A stretch of DNA of 64,000 nucleotides from Coptis chinensis (taxonomy: Eukaryota > Streptophyta > Magnoliopsida > Ranunculales > Ranunculaceae), in the NCBI GenBank assembly GCA_015680905.1, contig CM027379.1, positions 91,411,501 through 91,475,500 on the forward strand, in the 5' to 3' direction. The notes below the pieces were generated by a model. The model ran no database searches. It worked only from the letters and a program-made list of their open reading frames with translations, and had not been told where the DNA came from. Position 1 is the stretch's first letter. Each line of letters starts with the position of its first letter. Below are positions 58,936 to 64,000 of this stretch, piece by piece. Both the position numbers and the translations under genes were made by a program.

Positions 58936-60433
58936 TGATAAACGTAAAAAGATAGTTTTACTCACAAATAAAGGGATGAAACTCTAAACACAAGTAAAAC
59001 TATAAACTGAACTATTACTAGACTTACCAAAGATATTTGTTTTCTACTCTTGAATCTATTGACGTAGAGTTGGAATAGAAGATTCGTTCCACTTCTAGTC
59101 CTTTATCATTCAAGTTTTCTACAATTGATGGTCTATCCAAAGTCAATGAGAGATTTACGAGGGAATTTATACTACGATATGAATTCAAATAACAAGATAC
59201 GAATAACGAAATGATAGGATGCTAAGGGTTTGAATCTAGATAAATAATTAAAGGGAATTGAATCCACCTTAACTCGACTTTATCAACTAACAAATACTCG
59301 TCGTGATCCAAATTGCAATGCTTCGCATATCAAAATGGTAATTCTAATCCCTAATTATACATGACATCTCTACTAATTAATAACTAGCATGTGAGGTCGT
59401 CCACCCATTCTCATAGCGAATCAACGACTTTCTAGAGTGGAATAAACTCTCACGACGATTTATAAGTTAACAAAGATCAAGTTTCATCAAGGCTTCTTCA
59501 ACCCTTCTAATGGAGGTTTAGCCTTGATTCATCAAACTATCATTTCCCATTGAATTAACACTAGACATAATATAAAGATTTGGACTTTACTAATTTTGAT
59601 TAAACAATACTTCAAATCTAGTTAATAACTAAGAATTGAATAACAACAAGAATTGAAATTAGATCTACAAATTTAAATGACAAAATCAAAATGAACAATA
59701 ATAAACTATTTTATTTATCTAATCAATGAAGAACAATGATTCTAATAATTAATCCAAAACAAGGAATGAAACTAATTAATTTAACTAATTGAATTCAAAA
59801 ACTAGATCTACAAACTATTTTAATAGCTACTTTCTATTCTAATCTATCTAACTATATCTTTCTTAAGAGCTAAGTTTTGTTTTATGTAAAGAAGGAGACC
59901 AGATCCGCAATTTCGTGCATGGGTTGAGGTCTCATGTTTTGGGCAAAAAATCAAGCCCAAATCCCAATTTCTTCAGTCTACAGGGCCCGTTTAAGCTAGC
60001 TTTGACTTCAGCAGACTTTTCGTCCACTTTTGCTCTTCTGATTGGGTCAAGGCTTAGACCATTGGAAAGCTCTTTCTGAGCCGGTCGTTTTGACGTAAGG
60101 TAGGCCCAAATCCGAGGTTTGAGTCTAAAGTTATGGTCTTCAGAAGTTCTACTGATTTGTGCACTGTTTCTGCCCATGTTGACTTTTCAGCTTTTGACCG
60201 GGCTTCATAAAGGCTTTGTCTCCTTGAATCTTGGCCTTTATCACAGAACTTCTTAGCAACCAACCTTTTGCTCCTTTATATCACCAAAGTGGCACATTTC
60301 TGCACATAATTGAGTTCCATGCCTGAAATACATAAAAGCACGTAATTAGTATTAACTCTTATTTATTACTCGCATAATTGGTCTAAAAGTAGTATTATTA
60401 AGGGGTTAAAACTACAGTTTTGGGCTCTTATCA
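58936..60433 (-). repeat. Element B 5' LTR
   Basis: 1498 bp, same ends as the 3' LTR at 46999-48496. Followed on the right by target duplication ACCAC (60434-60438), where element C's gag resumes. Confidence 0.9.
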
Positions 60434-62430
60434 ACCACTACCACAACCATCAAACTTCAACAAGTTAACTCAACCTCAAGGACAAGGAAACTTAGGTGAC
60501 CAGAATAGAGGTTTAATGCCCATGACCCAGAACTATCAACATCAAGACATGAATGCTCAACAAACCTTAATTCTAGTTCAACCATCTACAGAAGTAGTAG
60601 TAGTAACCTTGTTGGAAAAACAAAATCAAATTATGCAACAAAACTCCAACTTGATGAAAGATCACCATGATCAAAACTCTAATATGATGAAACAAACGAT
60701 GCAAATGATGCAGTCTTTGTGCCAAAAGGTTATTGACATGTCTCCTAACCAAAATAATAACCAAACAGGCGTGTTTCCAGGTCAAGTAGTGCCTAATCCT
60801 AAGTCAATAAACACCGCCTTCGAAATAAAAAGTATTAAGTGTAATGGTAATATAACCCCAGGGGACCTACATGCAGTCACTACCCTTCGTTTAGGGTGAG
60901 TAGTTGATAACCAAGTGACTATGCCTAAAGATCACCCACAAACTAAAAATGATACTATACCAAATACTATAATAGAAACTGAAGACCCTACAACTGTAGA
61001 AGTACCAGTTAAACCACAACCAAAAGGGAAAACCCTACAAGACCCAATAATAGAAATTGAAGACCCTAAACCTGTAAAGGTTCCAATATGGACACCTAGA
61101 TGGAAAACGGCTAAAGATAAATCAAAGACTAATAATACTGTTGACCCTTATGCTAAATATAGAGATAAACCACCGTATCCCTAGAGACTAATTGTGTCTA
61201 AAAAAGACAAGAATTTTGATGAGATTAGGGAAGTGTTTAAAAATCTGACTATAAGCCTACCGTTTCTAGATGCTATAAAAAGTTTACCTGGACACGCTAA
61301 GTTTCTAAAAGAGTTGTGCACCAAGAAGAGGAAAACCAACATACCCCACGAAGCCTTCTTAACTAAACAATATCCCTCTTTATCTGAACATAATTGAATT
61401 GTTAAGTACAAGGACCCTGATCGTCCTACTGTACAATGCACCTTAGGTGATACCTTCATAACAACTGCTTTATTAGACCTAGGGGTGAGTGTTAACTTAT
61501 TCCCTTTTTATTTATATAAACAACTAGGTCTAACAAAACTTCAACCAACCAAAATGACTTTGTAGTTAGCCGATCGCTTACATTAAGTATCCCAAAGGTT
61601 GAAAACATTCTCGTTAAAGTTCAGGATTTTTACTACCCAGTTGACTTCGTTATTCTTGACACAGAAACTACTCATGATTATATTCCCATCATCTTAGGGC
61701 GTCCTTTCTTGGCAACCGCCAACGCCCAAATGAATTGTCGGGATGGCTCAATGACTCTTTCTTTTGGAAATCTTTCTGTGGAGGTTAACATATTTAGACT
61801 CAAACAGGGACAACTAGGTTTGTCTGTAGAAGGAGAAGTGAAGTCCATTGAGAGTTTTGTATCTCACATTAGTGTGGCCTACACTTTTGTCCCCACACTA
61901 GTAGATACCCCTCTTATGGAAGAAGATAAAGATCACAATTTCGACTCCTTGGATGAGATTGATGACTTTTTCAAAGATGCAGATGAATACCATAATTATG
62001 TAGATGCGACCAAGCTAGATGAGAAATTCTATGAGTTTCTAAGAGCCTGTGATGATCCACCCTCTCAAAAACTACCTAGAGCACCACCCGACCACTATCC
62101 ACCTGAGCTAATCCCTTATAGAATCCAATAATTTTTTCCACCCTTTTCTTCTAACACTTATCCACATTCCAAGTATTTTCCATATCCATTCTTTTTTTCA
62201 CGATTATTCACTTGGATACCCTTTCGTTCAAAAAAGAAGAGAGTACACGCTCGATTAGGTTCTTGGTCCATCAGATCTCGCTCTCATTCCACTAAGTTGC
62301 GTCGCAGAAAGTCTTGGTGCTTGATTCTGTTTGGTGGTGCATTACGTGTTAACTATTTATGGAAAGATCCATAATTATTTAGATTATTGATATATGGTAA
62401 ACTACATGCTAATACATATATATTATATTA
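60434..62430 (+). pseudogene. Element C gag end, protease and conserved C-terminal domain
   Basis: After element B, gag resumes with Q/N/M-rich sequence (MMKQTMQMMQSLCQK), NPKSINTAFEIK and LHAVTTLRLG. Then comes FKNLTISLPFLDAIKSLPGH, protease motifs (TALLD.G.SVNLFPFYLYKQ, IILGRPFLATANAQMNCRDG), the acidic segment DEIDDFFKDADEYHNYVDAT, and the basic/hydrophobic end KKRVHARLGSWSIRSRSHST with WCLILFGG and LFRLLIYGKLHANTY. The layout equals that of A and B up to this point. Broken. Confidence 0.8.
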
Positions 62431-64000
62431 AATCTAGGAAATCTGACTTAAAAAGACCCATATAATTTTTTGTAACATAACACCTTTTTGGAGTATAGGC
62501 CAAACAAACATTTTCAAACTAAAAAAGAGTTTTCCAATTTTGTTTGGTGGTGGCGTATTTTGGTATTTCATTTTAAATCTTTTTGCCACCCTTTGCCTGC
62601 CATGTTTACTCCAGTAGAGTTTGTGTTAGTTAGTACGTAACAGTTTAATTGTGCTTCATGTTATCATATCATCTTTATAATATTTATGTTATAGGTACTG
62701 CCAATTATTGCCACGTTTCTATGGTAAATTCTTTCCCTATCTCTTTACACTTTGAGGACAAAGCGTTCGATTGTTTGGGGGTGGGATAGAAACATTTGCA
62801 AATATGAATTAGACACTTTTAGGATGTAAATTACGCACTTTTCTTTATAAAAAATTAAAAATCATAAATAATTTTTATGCTAGGCACTTAGTGATAATAG
62901 TATTGTTCCCTTCTCTATGATGATATTAGTCTAGAAATCTCATGTAGTACTTGAATTAGGATTTAATTTTTGAAACTTAGATTAATACGTAGGTAATAGT
63001 CATTGCATCTTTTCACGAATATCTTGCATGAACATCTTTGATTGTACTTGGCAGTATTTTTCTGAGACCTAGGTTAGAATACTTAATACATATCCTATGT
63101 GCATCTAGCATAAAAGCCTCATAAGAGTGAAATATCTGAGTGATAACACAAGGGAGAAGTCAAATCCGAGTAGAGAAATCACACATCCACTTGCTTGATC
63201 ACCACACCATATTCTAAGCGAGAATTTAGGCCCTCTTTGGATCGATATAGCCAGAAATTCACACCTATATGAAATTTATTATCCGCTAGTCGCCCCACTG
63301 AGCCTTTCATTAGCCTTTTCACAAACCACAAATCCTTTACCCAATAAAACAAAATAAAAAAATAAAATCAGCCTACCTATCTGAATAAGTATAAGAAATA
63401 GGATGAGTAAATAAAAGAGAAGAGAAAAACCTGTGTAAACAAAAATTAGTTAGTTGCTTCAGAAAAGAAAAAGAAAAGAAGTTTTCATCCAAAGAAAAGA
63501 AAAGAAAATAAAAATAAAAATAAAAATAAAATAAAAATTCCAAAAAGATAATAAAAGGAGTCAAAAAGCCAAAATAAAAAGGCTAAGGATGGAAACAAAG
63601 TGTAGAAGCAAAAGAACAAGGTTTTCTCTAGTTACATAATATGAAGACCCTATTTTCTCAGACTTGTCTTTTTGAATATCCATTTCCTTTCTTCTTTAAC
63701 CAATACCTACGCCCCGTATCAGCTAATAAAGACCTCTAGCTCAATTAGGAATAAGTTGGTGTGATAGTAAGTGGTAGATGCGTTTGATCGACCTCGGCTT
63801 TCTTGGATTGTCATTGAGATTGTAAGGAAACGTGTGCCCACTACACACTGGAGTTAGCAAACTTGAGTGGAAAAATCAGAGTGCTATGTGTTTTGACACA
63901 TTCCTCGTGAAAACCTACCTAGGCACGCTACCCAAAAGTTTCAGAAACGGACCAGCCATTGCATTTCATATCATAGTTCATTGTATAGTTGTTTATCTTA
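62431..64000 (+). other. Element C 3' non-coding region, cut by window edge
   Basis: The counterparts of ORF2 and ORF3 are missing. The sequence passes from the post-gag region (GTTTGGTGGTGG, about 62548) to the last internal purine tract (TTGTTTGGGGGTGGGA, about 62774) and then follows A's 35280-36530 closely. No gene is seen; 63480-63545 is AAAATAAAAAT low-complexity DNA. Confidence 0.7.

Larger units (their letters stand above)
46999..60433 (-). mobile_element. Element B: Athila-like LTR retrotransposon without RT, broken
   Basis: The LTRs (46999-48496 and 58936-60433) are both 1498 bp. Target duplication ACCAC is exact (46994-46998 and 60434-60438). Read on the minus strand: primer-binding site, leader with 77-bp repeats, gag, protease plus C-terminal domain, ORF2, ORF3, 3' non-coding region, purine tract. 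As in A there is no reverse transcriptase, RNase H or integrase. A small CACTA-like element sits in ORF2. By eye the LTRs differ at about 22 positions in the first 600 bp (3.5-4%), implying an age of roughly one to two million years. Several breaks. Confidence 0.9.
43270..64000 (+). mobile_element. Element C: Athila-like LTR retrotransposon, split by element B, cut by window edge
   Basis: The 5' LTR (43270-44853) begins TGATAAGTGCCC and ends TTTATCA. Then come the primer-binding site, a leader with 75-bp tandem repeats, and gag up to 46998. Element B interrupts it (46999-60433). From 60434 gag, protease and the arginine-rich C-terminal domain resume to about 62430, followed directly by 3' non-coding sequence. 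The ORF2 and ORF3 modules of A and B are absent. The 3' non-coding part matches A's up to the window end, so the 3' LTR should begin a few hundred bases beyond 64000. Expected target duplication: TAAAG (43265-43269). Broken, several breaks. Confidence 0.85.

Overview
This window is plant nuclear DNA, most likely from a eudicot with a repeat-rich genome. The evidence is Ty3/gypsy Athila-type and Ty1/copia retrotransposons, CACTA, hAT, PIF/Harbinger and Mutator-like DNA transposons, and fragments of a plant SKP1-like gene and a plant SF2/ASF-type SR-protein gene. It is visibly AT-rich. I see no intact host protein-coding gene, no rRNA, no complete tRNA and no CRISPR. The species cannot be fixed from the sequence.

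Layout. 1-9081 is old intergenic DNA peppered with DNA transposons: a 228-bp tandem duplication (1349-1804), a hAT-like remnant (2086-2708), a PIF/Harbinger MITE with TAA target duplications (2712-3259), a hAT-type MITE that carries a copy of itself in its own centre (5133-5912), and a 2.4-kb Mutator-like element (6017-8421, exact 10-bp target duplication) carrying a decayed SKP1-like gene with its intron. 9082-21358 is an old, broken copia element (TSD CATCA) on the plus strand. It holds a host SR-protein fragment and two inserted solo LTRs of one 3.3-kb family, in opposite orientations (12091-15605 and 16248-19511). 21364-22690 contains a probable further copia LTR on the minus strand.

From about 23040 to the right edge there is one deep nest. 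A minus-strand copia element (copia 2) was hit by a third solo LTR of the same family (24481-40101, TSD CGTAG), which was itself hit by an Athila-like element A (25932-38424, TSD CATAA). The same copia was also hit by a CACTA transposon (from 41635). That CACTA was hit inside a transposase exon by Athila-like element C (from 43270). C was hit in gag by Athila-like element B (46999-60433, minus strand, TSD ACCAC). B was hit in its ORF2 by a small CACTA-like element (52425-53300). That chain is five levels deep. C and copia 2 both run past the window edge.

The most unusual content is the Athila-like family (A, B, C). In A and B the gag-protease part is followed by two further ORF modules and no recognisable reverse transcriptase, RNase H or integrase. 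Each module has its own leader and ends in a TTTGGGGGTGG-like purine tract. ORF2 and ORF3 look like diverged duplicates of one plant-transposon-protein domain. The family therefore looks non-autonomous, with extra genes whose function is unknown. LTR divergence counted by eye on part of each pair is about 2% for A and about 3.5-4% for B, so insertion was probably within the last one to two million years at a commonly used plant rate of 1.3e-8 per site per year; copia 1 is much older.
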